Below, piece after piece: positions 11,701 through 23,747 of a stretch of DNA of 64,000 nt. The stretch covers positions 217,501 through 281,500 of the forward strand of contig JAJGOT010000214.1 of assembly GCA_022457155.1 (NCBI GenBank), in the 5' to 3' direction. Each line of letters starts with the position of its first letter. Position 1 is the stretch's first letter. This DNA comes from Cladopsammia gracilis (taxonomy: Eukaryota; Cnidaria; Anthozoa; Scleractinia; Dendrophylliidae). Under the pieces are notes generated by a model, which ran no database searches, had not been told where the DNA came from, and saw nothing but the letters and a program-made list of their open reading frames with translations. Made by a program: the position numbers and the translations under genes.

Positions 11701-14700
11701 CGTGAATCCAGCGATAACAATAACTAAATTGGTGTAAACGAACATAAACAACAATAAGCTTAAAGAGATGTTTCGCATTTGGAGTCTTAAATGCAACGTT
11801 AAAATCGATCTAAAAGGAATTTTCAACCGAGACACGCGTTTTTATGCTTATCAACCTTGAAGTAATAAAATTTATCACGTTTTGAGTCAGTGATCACGGT
11901 GGTCGAATGCTGTAAAGCGCGGACTAACAGCCAAAAGGCCCCAGGTTCGAATCTCGCTCGTACCGTTCTTTTTTTTTATTTCTTTTTCTTTTTTTTTCTT
12001 TCTTCTTCGGACTGAACATTACGAAAGTGATGTACTGTATTTTTCTTTTTGCGTTTGTCAAAAATCCTTACGTTTAATTTTAAAAACAATATTGAATCGT
12101 GTCAGTGTGAAAACATAACAATATTGCAATGTTGCGTTATGCGTTAGCATTTCTTATTCACGAGTTGGCTCTTAGGAGCCTTTGATTTAACACGACCCCA
12201 GACCCCAACTTGACCCTTAACTATCACAGCGAAAACACCACTTTTTGAAGGGAAAATCAAAATTTCGCCCATTTATGAATTACTTTTCGAAAATCCACAC
12301 TCGGATTCGAAAAATATGGTTATTATTCTATCTGGAAACGTCAAAATATTTTAATAACTTAAAAAAAGTCCCGTCATTTGACCTTGAAGTAACCAATGTC
12401 ACGTAAAGGCTTGTATGGAGTTCAACCGCGCGGTCATCGCTTTTAACGGTATTACTCATTTTAATAGGCGTAATGTCAACATCCACACTCGGATTGGAAG
12501 AGACTGGGATCTAGCGAACATTTTAGCGGGAAATAAGATTTAGTCGGAGTGAAAAAAAATCCCGTCATTTTGCCATTTTTTCAGTGCAATATGCTTCGAG
12601 TGAGCCTATTTTGGCTTCATTGATGACTTGCGCGGACTAGCTCCCAGGCTGTTCGAGCTCAACTGCGCATGGGCAATAGTTCATTTTAGTAACATACATA
12701 AAACTTTATTTCATCTCGAATTTCAGCGCACGCCCGCGCACGTGTCCGCACATGTGCGCACGCACGCGCCCGCCCGGAGCAAATGTCTCCTTTCAGGGGG
12801 CAATTTTTTGGTTTGAAACTGTTGATAAGGCAAATGCATTAAGCATTATATCATTCATTTATAACAGTACCTTTCCCTGGATTTACGTACAAAATCTTTA
12901 CCTCCGAAGAAGGGCAAAATTAATGCAAAATGAAAACAATTACTGAATTTTTCTTTTTCTAAAGTACTACATTGTGTATAAATAACAGAACCAAAGGAAT
13001 GCACTGCTGAAGAGCTTCGATTTGAGTCGTCACAATGTATGATTTCATCTTTTTTTGGCTTGATTGACAAAGTTGATTGGCAGTACGTTAAACTAAAAAA
13101 AGGTTTTCTTTCGTTCGTTGGTCGCGTGATATTTGAATTGATACTCTATAGACAAAAAAGTAAGACTTACTGTATAGTTCTCGGCTGTGTATGCTAAGCC
13201 AGCCAGGCTATGCGAAGAAACATATAGAGAATCAACTTTTTTTTCTAACTCCCGATGGAGTGCGATAGTTTCCGAGCATTGAGTCCGGTTACAGCCGGCG
13301 TCTACAGTAGAATTACTGAGGTACACACTCAATAAACATAGCAATAGAAAACAATGACTTGGGTGGAATGTAGCTTGTGAATCTGCAAGAAATATGAAAA
13401 AAAATTGCTTATACTTTCAACTTGTTTATAACAAACTACCACACAAATTGACAGCATCTGTGACAAAACATTTCTGAGTCAAACAAGGAGAAATCTTTCT
13501 TGTTTTTGTGAATGTTTCAGACACAAACAAACGTAATATTACTGACAAGTTTTTAAAGTGGTAAACAAAGTACGACAATGAAATTAAATAAACGCATTTC
13601 AGGATACCGAATAAAGACTTGCAGGTAGACAAAACAATTTAAAGGCGGAGTGAAACAGTATATTACGGGGAATAAATAACACTGAGAAAAAAAAAAAAAA
13701 AGAAAAAAAACAGAACACGCTTTCTAGTTTTAATTATGTTTTTAGGTCGGGTGTTCTTCAGCAATCGTCAGTGAGTCACAAAAGTTCAAGTTGAGCTTGT
13801 GTACCAATAAATATATCATGATTATATATGTTATATATGTTTATCTAACTTATAGCGGTTATGTCCTTTATACTTTATTAGTATTATAAATTGAAATTAA
13901 ACTTTGTAACATTTATTTTTCGAACTGATGATGGAGCGGTAATTATACCGAAACATGTCTTCAAAAAAATAACCTTTTTCTTAAATTCATTTATATTAAG
14001 ACTATGTAATAGTTAGCAATGATCTAACTTTACTTGTAAATAATTCCATTTCTCTTGTAGCGTATTATGAATGCAATGAATAAGTAGCGGAAAGAGAAAT
14101 GATTTCCTTATGGACGAGGGAGGTCCTAGGTTTTGGTATGCAAATATATGATAATTAGGTTGTTTAAAAGTAATGCGTAACGGATATTTAGCCATTGTGG
14201 TTCTGGCACCTTTGTATCGATATCTTCAACGTAATCGAGCTTGAAATTTTTTGTATATGTGCCAGTAACATTTCGCAGGTAGTCGCTGTCATACGCTGTA
14301 CGCTGTACGAACAGTCCGAAAAATTTTCGTTACATAATGCTTTATAGTGATTTCAAATAAATGCGCATTGCATTCCTCCGTGATTTATACATTTCGTTGT
14401 GATCTGCTGTGCATCTATTATCTGTATTCGAGCATGATTGTACCTTATTGGTTTCCAGATTCCCTTAAGTCTCTTTTCAGGATTAGTTTGAGCAATAAAT
14501 GCCCTTTTGCGTTTTAAAAACATTTTTACAGCAGGCATTTGAGTGCAAAAGAAAACAGATGCAAAGAAATTTGCATCAACGAGCATACATTGAAATGTTT
14601 CAATCACGGAGGAATGTAATGCGCATTGATTTGAAATTATTACTGAGCATAACTTTAAAAAAATGAATTTGCAACGCAAACGTTTTGGCCGGCTCATACG

Positions 14701-15424
14701 TCGTCTTCATTATTTTATAAATTTAAAGGCGTTCCAGTGAATCAATGTCAATAAAACTTTCAGACGATATTTTGCACATCGGTAAGCATGCGTGGTGAAC
14801 GTTTAAAATAAATCCATCGAGCCGTTGCTCAGATTTTTGCAGAAGCGATTAAAATCGAAGATTACCCAAAAATTGCACATGAAGCGATATTAAGAAAAAA
14901 GGTAGTTCTCAAGATCGCAAAAGAGAAAGTAAATAAAACTTTGAAGGTGTACAACATCAAGCTACTTTTTGACGCTATCTTTAAGTAATTTCACAAAACC
15001 AGGGTTAATCTCTCGATCAATTTATTACCAGTACACAAATAGCAAGGTTTGAAATGTTATAACGATTTATTTGAAATCAAACATACAGAATTTTTTTATT
15101 TTTGCAAAATATATATGCCATATACCATATTTTAAGATGTCTGTGTGGGATTTTCAATGCGAAATCTTAAACGCGCAAAATTTCACTTTTACTGATTTCG
15201 ACGTCTCTTATTTATCGTCGTCATGGAAAAATCGATTTTACCAGAAAATATATCTTGCCAAACTTCAATTCAAAACCTGGTCCAGTTAGTGGTGAAAATT
15301 TCACGTTGATCTGACTTGTAGAAGACCGCTTAAAAGCTGATTGAAAAAATGTAGGTATGGTCTCCAGAAAACTGTGTCGAAACACCTTAAACAAAGCACA
15401 ATAAATAAACCAATTACCTGCCAT
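8784..15424 (-). CDS. Gene A: secreted helical cytokine-like protein, five coding exons
   Basis: Coding exons (minus): 15424-15418, 13382-13171, 11400-11293, 10419-10231, 9005-8784, giving 245 residues. All introns are GT-AG with phases 1,0,0,0. The ATG is set by the short first exon (ATGGCAG then donor). Residues 1-32 are a signal peptide (FLLLCLLSVYL core). Helix A follows in exon 2; exon 3 is a loop with CNPTC; exon 4 has two amphipathic helices (around LLEFYRRVFLGFSQLL and MVGTVKRLVTKAV); exon 5 has a Ser/Thr-rich loop, then a final helix with ACHLSQCVLYYL. Six Cys remain after the signal (33, 38, 83, 87, 215, 220). At least five N-glycosylation sequons are present. The architecture fits a long-chain four-helix cytokine; no database match was possible. 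Introns carry several transposons. Closest paralogue is B, then C. Exon calls are sound; the cytokine role is inferred. Confidence 0.8.
9151..9216. repeat. Hairpin in intron 4 of gene A
   Basis: GTGTATTATCAGGTTTAAAA and its near-perfect inverse TTTTTACACCTGATAACACA flank a loop of about 13 bases (AAGGCGAAGCCGA). It lies among direct repeats of TTTCCGAGGAAGATCCGAAA (about 9040-9115 and again near 9440), which are intron-4 sequence expanded relative to gene B. Confidence 0.7.
10600..10984 (+). mobile_element. P-element-like MITE carrying a THAP-domain fragment
   Basis: The ends ACACACTTACAACATAAGCA and TGCTTACGTCGTAAGTGTGT are inverted repeats extending about 42 bp inward through TGAAAGCGAGGC. 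The interior has an open frame (10590-10856) whose residues include LKCCAPALCYNRSDNRKD followed by LTFHAFPKEP: the start of a THAP zinc finger (C-x4-C, NR, then FHxFP). THAP domains are the DNA-binding part of P-element transposases. The rest of the transposase is missing, so this is a deletion derivative. Gene B lacks it at the same site in its intron 3, so insertion followed the A/B duplication. Confidence 0.7.
10985..11167. mobile_element. Short MITE with TA flanks in intron 3 of gene A
   Basis: The ends TAGAGCGTATGCACATGACG and CACGTGAGTGCATACGCTCTA are inverted repeats, bounded by TA, consistent with a Tc1/mariner-type TA duplication. The inner part holds two direct copies of CGGCGGCCATRTTGGTGTAC. 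The equivalent site in gene B (about 25673-25683) is empty. It sits immediately next to the THAP-bearing element, so two independent insertions hit the same intron. Confidence 0.7.
11514..12818. mobile_element. About 1.3-kb composite insertion in intron 2 of gene A, with tRNA-like SINE head
   Basis: Gene B runs uninterrupted across the matching point (about 26320, CAAAGTAAAACAAACTGTTG), while A carries some 1.3 kb extra. Inside, 11898-11966 (+) is tRNA-like: an A-box-like TGGTCGAATGC, a B box GGTTCGAATC and then long T-rich runs that could end Pol III transcription. Later parts contain repeats around CACACTCGGATT (12297 and 12484) and a GC-rich alternating purine-pyrimidine stretch (12724-12775). 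No transposase is seen. It is probably several nested insertions. Confidence 0.55.
13921..13962 (+). other. Hammerhead-core-like motif in intron 1 of gene A
   Basis: CTGATGATGGAGCGGTAATT followed by ATACCGAAACATG has the two conserved hammerhead strands (CTGATGA and GAAA) separated by a hairpin that can form GGTA-ATTA-TACC. Motifs of this form occur at the ends of Penelope-like retroelements. The same block is at 27516-27556 in gene B, so it is pre-duplication. Stems I and III are not convincing, so activity is doubtful. Confidence 0.35.
14358..14630. mobile_element. MITE in intron 1 of gene A
   Basis: ATGCGCATTGCATTCCTCCG and CGGAGGAATGTAATGCGCAT are inverted repeats about 25 bp long, enclosing about 215 bp without coding capacity. 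The surrounding stretch 14035-15360 has no counterpart in gene B, whose intron 1 is much shorter here. Confidence 0.7.
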
Positions 15425-15525
15425 AATTCAGGATAGCACTTGTTTCTTATTTTTCTTGTCGTAGATTCTTGCGCTGTACACTCTGATCTTTCAAATTGAA
15501 ATGAAAAAATGTCCAAATTGCCATC

Positions 15526-15655
15526 CTTATATACCCATTTGAAAGTTCCTGGTTTGTCATCTCATGGTCTAATTTAAGATTTTCCTTCCCAACTCTAAAA
15601 GAGGTAGAATGCAGAAAATTCTTTATCCGATGTAGTTTAGGTGTCTTCTGACTCA
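15526..15655 (-). promoter_or_regulatory. Promoter of gene A: TATA and AP-1 elements
   Basis: On the minus strand a TATATAAGG element (15526-15533) lies about 100 bases before the ATG at 15424, leaving a 5' UTR of roughly 75 bases. A consensus AP-1 site TGACTCA reads across 15649-15655 on the plus strand. Both elements, and most of the roughly 300 bp around them, are conserved in the equivalent positions of genes B and C and the orphan copy at 58.5 kb. The conserved neighbourhood also includes CATCCGATGTAGTTTAG-type and GGGAAGTCAAATTTTAG-type segments. Activity is inferred. Confidence 0.65.
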
Positions 15656-17142
15656 TCAAGCAGGTGGCAAGATATACCCCTAAAATTTGACTTCCCAATT
15701 TTGATACTTTACTTTCAGGGTCTAACTTTATTCCTCTATTGCTTTTTTAGTAAAAAAAAATAACAAACGCAGAACACAACAGAAACGCTAAAAAACCTGC
15801 ACGTATATGCTGAATTGTTTTGAAATTGTTTAATTATTGTTTAACAACGTAGAACAATGCATCCCATTATTATGACAAATCCGATATATTTCCTTTATTA
15901 TTATAAATATTTTATTAATTCTAAAGGAATTAACAACAAACTTCCAACTGTGTCAACAACCTACGTCCGCTGCTGGGAATAGGCAGGGTTCTCTGTTTTT
16001 ACAAAAATTCAACAATAGATGTGATAATATTCTGGCCGTTTCTGACTTTGTTGTTTGAAGTGACCACAACCGGTGTGTACTTGCAAGTCGCATTCAATGA
16101 ATTTTATGTTTCAGAAACAGGGTATATTTTGTTAAAGAAAATAGTTTTACAGTGGAAAAATTCCAAAATGCTAGCGTATGAAAAGAAGAGCTCTTCAGTT
16201 CCTGTTGTTGTTCACGGCTGTCATGAGCTAAGTTTACATTAGGTGGGTAATCTTTTAAGGTAGGTACGTGAGTACCATATTGAGTCGGAAATTTTTTTCT
16301 TCAACATTATTCCAACATCCTTTCCTCGTTTTATTTCACATTTCACAAGAATATATATGGATTAAACGCTTGGGCCTGCAACTTCGCTATTCATTAGTCA
16401 GATTAAAGACCATCCATATAGCTTCATCACCAAGGGCGCGTTTTTTTTGGGACATATTCTGGTCATTCCTAAAAACAGAATACTTCTAATTATTGCATCT
16501 ATTCCTCTGACTCGTAAAATATGGAAAGACACTACTATGACTCTGTGTACGTGCAAACATTTTGGCCTATGAGAGTGTACACAACATTATTTAGTTAACG
16601 TATTCTGATTTCAGAATGACCAGAATATGTCTCAAAAAACGCGCTCTATTTTTATTGTTGGCGATTTAAAAAGACATAATAAACACTCATGATTATCAGA
16701 TTATGAACATAAGCGAAGGTGATTCAATAGTCATACATTCGGCCAATTGTTTAAGAGTTGTTTTGTCAGTATTCCTGCTGCTCAGTTGTTTGTTGTTTCC
16801 TCTCTCTCTCCTTTTCTTTCTTCATGGTTTTGTTTCTTGAAGAATGTTCGCCTTATTTACTTAACAAGGCGAGATTAAGTTAATAGTTGAGGACATAGTG
16901 TCAAAAGGATGCCCCATGATTCGAGCTTTAGCCGTTTTAGGTTCGTTTAGGCTCTCATCTATTTGAGACCAACTCCTTTCTAAATGAAGAAACATTGACA
17001 TGTCTGGGAGATAAAGTAAAAGCAATCCAACACTCTACTCGACTGAAACCCATGCCATTAATTTCATTGTAACTTATCAGACCTAACGAGAACTGGAGTC
17101 GGATGAGAGTTGACAAGAGCTATGACGTTAATTCGATGGGAG
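15656..17142. other. Conserved upstream flank of gene A with distal block at 16199-16265
   Basis: No gene is seen. The region aligns with 28055-29315 upstream of B and partly with the flanks upstream of C (37.1-38.3 kb) and the orphan promoter (58.7-59.9 kb). The best-kept block, CCTGTTGTTGTTCAC then GCTGTCATGAGCTAA, occurs in all four at a similar distance (about -0.8 kb) and is a candidate enhancer. The short open frames are not conserved between copies. Confidence 0.55.
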
Positions 17143-19889
17143 TAATATAGAATTATATTTTATTCATGGCAGAACGCAGACGACTTCTACTGTAAGTACC
17201 GCTAAGGAATGCTAGGAAAATTTCCTAGCATTCCTTACATACCTCAGCTTAAGACGCACCACGTTTCTTCCCCTTTGAGACCGGCAAGGTGTCATAATCT
17301 GTTTCAATGTCACGGAGCATGTAATTAAATCGGAAACAAACCAGAAAACGCCAAGTGAATATAATCTGAACCAAAATGTACAAACGTGTAGTGAAATTAG
17401 ATCAAATTTTAGAAACAGTGTAATCTGTGGAGTAATTTTGATAAACTAGATGGCGGACTCCGCTGTGTGACAAAAGGCATTGTTGGAGTGCTAACTTCTC
17501 TCTGTGAATCTAAATTCTGAGAGGGCTCTAGATCTATCAACCAGATTAACTTGATAGCCTCGTACACGCGAAGCGTGATCTGAATTTCTAATATTTTCCT
17601 CATTTTTGTTTTGTTTAAGAATGAACGAATGCTTCGCCTTTACTAAAACTGATAAAACCTTTCCTGGCATGCTGCCGGCAGAAATAGAAATGTGTGTTTT
17701 AAAATGCGTGCAAACGTCAAATAAAGTAAAAAATCTCTCTCGCCTTTAAAGCTAGTATACAAGATCGCTTCACATGGGAGCAACTGATGAGGTTCACCAA
17801 AGAACCGAAACTTGAGTCTTGAGTATTTTTAAGCTCATTTGGACGCATATAAAAATGTAAGCCGGCAGTCAGAAATCACTGGAATTATATTGCCTGGAAT
17901 TACATTTCTGACATTGTATATTTATGTAACTGGCAACATTATTTATAGGGTAACAAAGAAAGAAAGATTGTATATTTTAAGCTTGGTCGTGAGAAATGAG
18001 AAAGATGTAATGTCCACAAGAGGCGACTTTCGCGCTCGCGTTATCACCCGCTCGACTATCCATGAAATATTTTTTTTTCGGTTTCACCGCTCAGTCTTAG
18101 CGCTACCGCCAGAACAATAATCCCGCAAGCTAAACAGGCTTATTTAAGTTTAATTACACTCCTTTCGTTGTGGTCTTCAGTGGCTTACGAATCACTGACA
18201 AATTCCAGAGAATTTAGGGCAAAATTTCTAGGGAAGGGAAGGTGGTGCCTGCGAGGTTCTCGCCGGGCGCGCGCGTTTACAAAAATTATATTGGCTGTTG
18301 CGTCAATAATCGAGCCTTCTCTCCTTTGTTACAAAGACAGCTTTGCTCCCCATGAGACGTTCAAGATTCATAAATAATAACCTTTAACCCACAAATATTG
18401 ACACGTTCATTGACAAGATCAACTATGCACAAAAGTATTTCCTGATAAAACCTTTCCTAACGCTTGGAGTGTGGCCGGTATTAAACTGTGTGTATAAACG
18501 TCTCAATCGGTTTGAGATGCGCGCGAAATACAAAAATTGAGTCTTACTTAATTTGTGCCTTTAGAGCTAGTGGTGTCTTCCAGGCTGCTTCACATGGGAG
18601 AAACCACCAAAGAACCGAAACTCAAGTCTTGCTTAAATAATATATCAAAAATCACTTGCATCCGCCGTTCTCTACAAAACTGCAGTCATGATGGAGACTC
18701 AAATATTTCATGCTGGATGCAATACATGTACCGCCATACGTGTAACAACGGAATTACTGCTTAATGTTCTTGCAGGACGGCCATAAAAATATATCGTTCC
18801 TTCAGGAACGATGAAATTCGGAAAAGTTTGCGTTATTTTCAGGAGAGAGGGTAGAGGGAGGGAAGCGTGACAGTATTCTAAGCCAATCACTGAGCGAGTT
18901 TGAGCTGGACAGCTCACTACTCAACTACATGACGGGGTTTTTGAAAAAAAACAAAGCTGATTTCTTCGCCGCCGAAACCGAAGTTTAAAGATCCTCCCGT
19001 GTCGACCCAAACGATGTTTTGGCGTTTGTATAATGGAAGACAGCAACAATGGATGAATGTCAAGCGATAAAGACTCTGAAATTGATCAGTTCTAGCGAAG
19101 AATCGAAGTAATTGACTTTGAGAGTTGAGCGGTGTTGAACAATTGGTCGAGTGTACATGTAAACATACGTACGGCCGGTCATACTCTGTCATACTGTAAG
19201 GTAACTCAAAAGGCAATTATGATATTTTGACGGGATAGTTACCTTTGAAATCTGCTTATTGCTTCGAATAAACGTTTTGGCTTACTTTTGGAAAGATGTC
19301 TGGCGGATAAAGTGTTTTTTGTTGCGACAGGAAACCAAAATCGAGACGAGATCTTTTCACGTATCATGTTTGCATAATTAATTAGGTCAAATTTCATGCA
19401 CAAAATTTTATTTGCACCTGAGTCGATTCCTCTGCATGGATTTACTCTGGGAAGAGTACCTGGAGTACTTGGGAGTACCTGGGAGTACCTGGGAAGAGTA
19501 CCTGGTGCTCTATATAACAAGGAAACTTTTTGCTTTCAACTTTTTTCTTGAACTACATATCAGTTTTAACCAATATGAGCTAATATACTATATGAGCTAA
19601 TATAATATGAGCTAAATTTATAGGCAATTGTGGAATAATTTTGCTAATCTGAGCTAATTAAATGCAACATATATTTTGGAAAGGTTATTTATTACCCTTT
19701 CATACGAGGCATAGCTATTCACACACTTGTAAAATAATACCTTTCAAGAAAATTAATAAAGAATAATGTTGTCCATTTTGACACAGTTGGCTCTGAGAAA
19801 TTTCTCTGGCACCTACTAGGGGTAAAGCCGGGCTTAAATACTTTTTTGCACAAGCAGGATTTTTGCAAGGGCTGTCACCTTTTATAGCG

Positions 19890-20815
19890 ATGGGCACATG
19901 ATTAGAACTCAGTTTATCTTAAATCGAACTGTATGAGGGGTGCCGCTCCGTTCAGATGGGCCAAAATATAAAGTGCAAACTAGCTGCATGATTAGTACTT
20001 TTATGTTATATCGAACTGTATGAGGTGTGCCACTGGCCAGTTCAGATGGACAATAATATTAAGTGTAAGCTGGCTGCATGATTAGTATACTTTTATGTTA
20101 CATTGACCTGTATCTGATGTGCCAATTGCCAGTTCAGATGGACAATAATATTAAGTGTAAGCTGGCTGTATGATTAGTACTTTTATGTTACATCGAACTG
20201 TATGAGGTGTGCCACCGGCCAGTTCAGATGGGCAATAATATTAAGTGTAAGCTGGCTGTATGATTAGTACTTTTATGTTACATTGAACTGTATGAGGTGT
20301 GCCACCGGCCAGTTCAGATGAGCCAAAATATTAAGTGCAAACTAGGTACATGATTAGTACTTTTATGTTATATCGAACTGTATGAGGTGTGCCACCTGCC
20401 AGTTTAGATGTGCCAAAATATTAAATGCAAACTGGCTGCATGATTAGTACTTTTAGCCAGTTCAGATGGACAATAATATTAAGTGTAAGCTGGCTGCATG
20501 ATTAGTATACTTTTATGTTCCATTGACCTGTATGAGGTGTGCCACTTGCCAGTTCAGATGGACAATAATATTAATTAAAGCTGGCTGCATGATTAGTATA
20601 CTTTTATGTTACATTGACCTGTATGAGGTGTGCCAATTGCCAGTTCAGATGGGCAATAATATTAATTAAAGCTGGCTGCATGATTAGTATACTTTTATGT
20701 TACATTGAACTGTATGAGGTGTGCCACCGGCCAGTTCAGATGGACAATAATATTAAGTGTAAGCTGGCTGTATGATTAGTACTTTTATGTTACGTTACAT
20801 CGACCTGGCTGCGTG
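19890..20815. repeat. 90-bp minisatellite, about ten copies
   Basis: The unit runs GCTGCATGATTAGTACTTTT, then ATGTTA, CATCGAACTGTATGAGGTGT, GCCA, CTGGCCAGTTCAGATGG and ACAATAATATTAAGTGTAAG. Copies begin about every 90 bases from 19985, with one shortened copy near 20440-20490 and degenerate copies at the left end. Variants alternate between CGAACTG and TGACCTG and between AAGTGTAAG and AATTAAAG, showing higher-order homogenisation. No coding role is seen. Confidence 0.9.
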
Positions 20816-21862
20816 GTTTATAGTACTGTAGTGTTCAAGTCAGTGTAGGTCTTCAGTTTTTCCAGGAGAAATGCTTGCTCAACAATCTTGAATGTGTTTG
20901 AATATTTCAAGCTCAGGTGGATGGATAAAATGTAATTAAGTTGGCTGCCAGTCAGAATCACACAGAATGCAATGCAATTAACCTGGAATTATATTGCCGA
21001 CACTGTATATTTATGATACTTAGCAAAGAAAGAAAGGTTGTAAATTTTTAAAGCTTGGTCTTGAAGTAAGAAAGCTGTAATGTTTACAGGAGTAGATTTT
21101 CGCGCTCGCGGCATCACCCGCTCGACTATCTATGAAATAGTTTCTTTTCGCGGTTTTGCTGCTCGTTAGCTGCCGCCGCAACTTGATTTGCTCTCTAAAG
21201 CGAATAATTCCGCAAGCTAAGCGCACTCATTTCGTTGTGGTCTTTAGTGGCTTACGAATCATGAACAAATCCTAGAAAATTCAGGGCTAAATTTCTAGGG
21301 TTCTCAAAAATCATTATCATTATTTTTGTTTGCACTATTGTTTACATTTCGCACTTTGCACTGAAACTTGCTGTATGTCCATTAGGATTTTGCAAGTAGA
21401 TCATGTAGATGTAGATGAATACATGTATATACACTGTCTCTCTCTCGCGCGCGCGTTTACAAAATTATATCGCCTGTTGCTCTTTCAATCGAGCCTTTCC
21501 TCCTTTATAACAAAGATAGCTTTGCACCCCAAGAGACACCCAAAATTTATGAAACTACATGTACACGTTCCGATTGACAATAGCGACCAGCCCTTTGTTA
21601 TAAAATTTCGCGCGCGCGTGCACGAAATTGCACCAAATATTATTTATGCGCAGCCAACAAAATACATACAATCGGAACTTCCCGCGTTCACAATATAAAA
21701 TACAGGGTCAGTGTATATAATAATTGGACATTTAATATACGGGCACCAGCTTTTCATCTAAAAACACAGTAATTTGACTTTTGGTAAAATCTAAGATTTC
21801 ATACGCGTGAAAGGCGGTCACTTTATGGCAAAACGCTGGGTAGAAAAAGTAAATGGACTAAC

Positions 21863-21921
21863 CTGACATTCCCAATGTGATTGGCAGTGAATGATTCATG
21901 ATCCTCGAAAGTCCTGGCCAT
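21863..21921 (-). CDS. Possible first coding exon of an unrecognised gene or captured fragment
   Basis: ATG at 21921 opens a 19-codon frame (MARTFEDHESFTANHIGNV) that ends at a GTTAGT donor (exon end 21863, phase 2). A longer minus-strand open frame in a different reading frame covers 21858-22118. I find no downstream exon on the minus strand. It lies in the inserted spacer segment and points away from the small plus-strand frame at 22154. It may be a captured host exon or chance. Confidence 0.2.
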
Positions 21922-22153
21922 CGCGTATGAATGCATTCATTCTTCGATTGCACCAAAACGAAACAACAAAGGTTCCCTTTACGCCGACAACAACTAAAAC
22001 CGTCCGTTTCTGGTGCGAGAATGTTGCAATTTAGCCGCAGTTGCTTTAACTGAAGACGGTCGCTAAACAATCGGACAAATTCAGCTTCCCTTCTAGTCAA
22101 TGCATCATTTGTTATCACATCTCCGGTAACACCACCTCTCGATTCTCTTTAAA

Positions 22154-22315
22154 ATGTGCGCTATTAAAGTATTAGAACTTCAAATGATGAAATCCTGGAA
22201 AAGAACTGTTCAACTAGCTGCCGAATATGTGCGACAGGAACGAAATAGAAGTTGTTGCGAAAACGAGACTATATTTTCTATTCCTCGTGGTTTGGAAGCC
22301 GTTTGGCGCAAATAA
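22154..22315 (+). CDS. Small unrecognised open frame, 53 codons
   Basis: ATG TGC GCT opens a frame with charged, structured-looking content (includes TVQLAAEYVRQERNRSCC and FSIPRGLEAVWRK) before TAA at 22313-22315. The composition is less AT-biased than its surroundings and the residues look protein-like. No domain is recognised, no paralogue is present in the B unit, and no splice partner is obvious. It may be a captured gene fragment inside the 5.5-kb insertion. Confidence 0.2.
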   Translation: MCAIKVLELQMMKSWKRTVQLAAEYVRQERNRSCCENETIFSIPRGLEAVWRK

Positions 22316-22637
22316 ATTTATTCTGGCGCGAAATGAATAGTGTGCATAAATTTAATACAATGGAAATTGATCCACGTAATACTAGCGATGACAGGATTAC
22401 TGGGACATGATAACTTTCGGTAGCTCGACATATTTAATGAGATTAAATCACCTTCGGTGACCACAAAGATTAAATCTCCCCATGACACCGTACTTACAGT
22501 AAAAACTTTATGCGTTCTTTCATGGAGTATCTAATTGTAATATAGAATTATATTTTATTGTGTTACTATATTTTTATTTACATACTGACTTGATGCAAGA
22601 GCGTTGTTAGTTAATAAAGTAGATGTAGATGGAGTCG

Positions 22638-23558
22638 AGCACGATTAAAAGCGGATAAATAGAGCCTTGTATGACTTGTATAAGAGTTAATGATAAGAGT
22701 GAGAGTTTGAGGCATCGTCGATTCTTCATGAAAATATCGGACAGATTCAAATTGGTGAGGGCGATAAGTGTACTGGACAATCGAGAAAGTTGGTGGTCAA
22801 ACGACTGTATTAATATTCTCCAGTTTGATTTAAGACATTTCTGAAACATTCTCTTGGTAGTTAGTTTGCATGTTCATTACTTCCTCGATTCTACGTTTGT
22901 TTTTTGTTTTGTATATGTAGTAACTTGTGATTATTCTAGTTGATCCGTATAGTGGAGTTCCCTACGAGCCGAACATACTGATTTGCACTGATTTTAATTC
23001 TAGCGGCAGGACAGGATTATCACTGGACTTTAGAGAATTACAAAATGTTTGTGATATTTAATCAATTTGCGCTGTTGGACCTGTTTTATTGTGTTATGTT
23101 TCGAGTTCGTGAAGAATCTGATTTCATTCCTTCACGTTTTTTACTCGCTTATCATTCAATCGATTTCATTCAGTAATAACTCGACAAAAGCACTCATAAC
23201 TGTGATGTGAATAATTAATAGCAGGCTGCCTAGTAGGCTTCGTATTTTAACTTATTATTATTATGATCAGTGCAGTGAACAGTGAAAAATAGTTATGCTT
23301 ATGAAAATAAAACAGGTAAAGGAGACCAAAAGACGTGGTAGTTCCTGTCATTGAAATAATGAAGAATACAGGCAATTAAATTTGTGCTCCGTAAAATAAA
23401 AAAAGAAAACAAAAACTAAAGTAACGTATTTCAGAAGCTAAGGAAATTTTAACTTTAAATTTTCATTTATTTTTTTTAAGAAATTCAAGCGAGAATTAGT
23501 CAATTTTCTCGAACCATTTACTTATTCATTTTGTGGAAGAAGACAAATTTTGTTAAAT
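22638..23558. other. Spacer duplicated at 29.33-30.19 kb
   Basis: No gene is seen. The stretch to about 23455 aligns with 29326-30186 beyond gene B's upstream flank (shared blocks include GGTATCGTCGATTCTTTATG-like and TTCGTGAAGAA(T/C)CTGATTTC). The A/B tandem unit boundary lies near 23455, where sequence homologous to the 3' flank of gene A (8030 onward) begins. Confidence 0.6.
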
Positions 23559-23747
23559 ACCCTAAGACCAAAGACCCAAGAACCCGAAAACTAAGAGCTC
23601 GAAAACTAACCCTAACCACAACCCTAAACTCGAAAACTAAAAACGCTAATACTTACATGTAAGACCTAATAATTCAGGGTTAGGAGTTAGGATTAGGGTT
23701 AGGGTTAGTTTCCGAGGTCTTAAGGCCTTAGTTTTCCAGACACCCTG
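23559..23747. repeat. Second TTAGGG-like foldback element
   Basis: Paralogous to the element at 8161-8375, with the CCCTAA-type half on the left and the TTAGGG-type half on the right and a CTTAGTTTTCCAGACACCC right end. It lies about 440 bases beyond the stop codon of gene B. Confidence 0.75.

Larger units (their letters stand above)
17143..22637. other. About 5.5-kb insertion in the spacer upstream of gene A
   Basis: In the B unit GATGGGAG is followed directly by AGCACGA (about 29325), but in the A unit these are separated by this segment. The 22-bp direct repeat TAATATAGAATTATATTT(TATT) is at 17143-17164 and again at 22538-22559. Inside are a perfect 35-bp palindrome at 17203-17237 (TAAGGAATGCTAGGAAA arms), duplicated blocks (17640-17830 with 18430-18630; 17860-18240 with 20950-21300) and the 90-bp minisatellite. 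No transposase is visible, so this is a composite repeat block. Confidence 0.6.

Noticed and set aside
15447..15698. 83-codon minus-strand frame upstream of gene A
   Set aside because: It covers the TATA element and AP-1 block. The frame is not preserved in B or C, whereas the promoter elements are.
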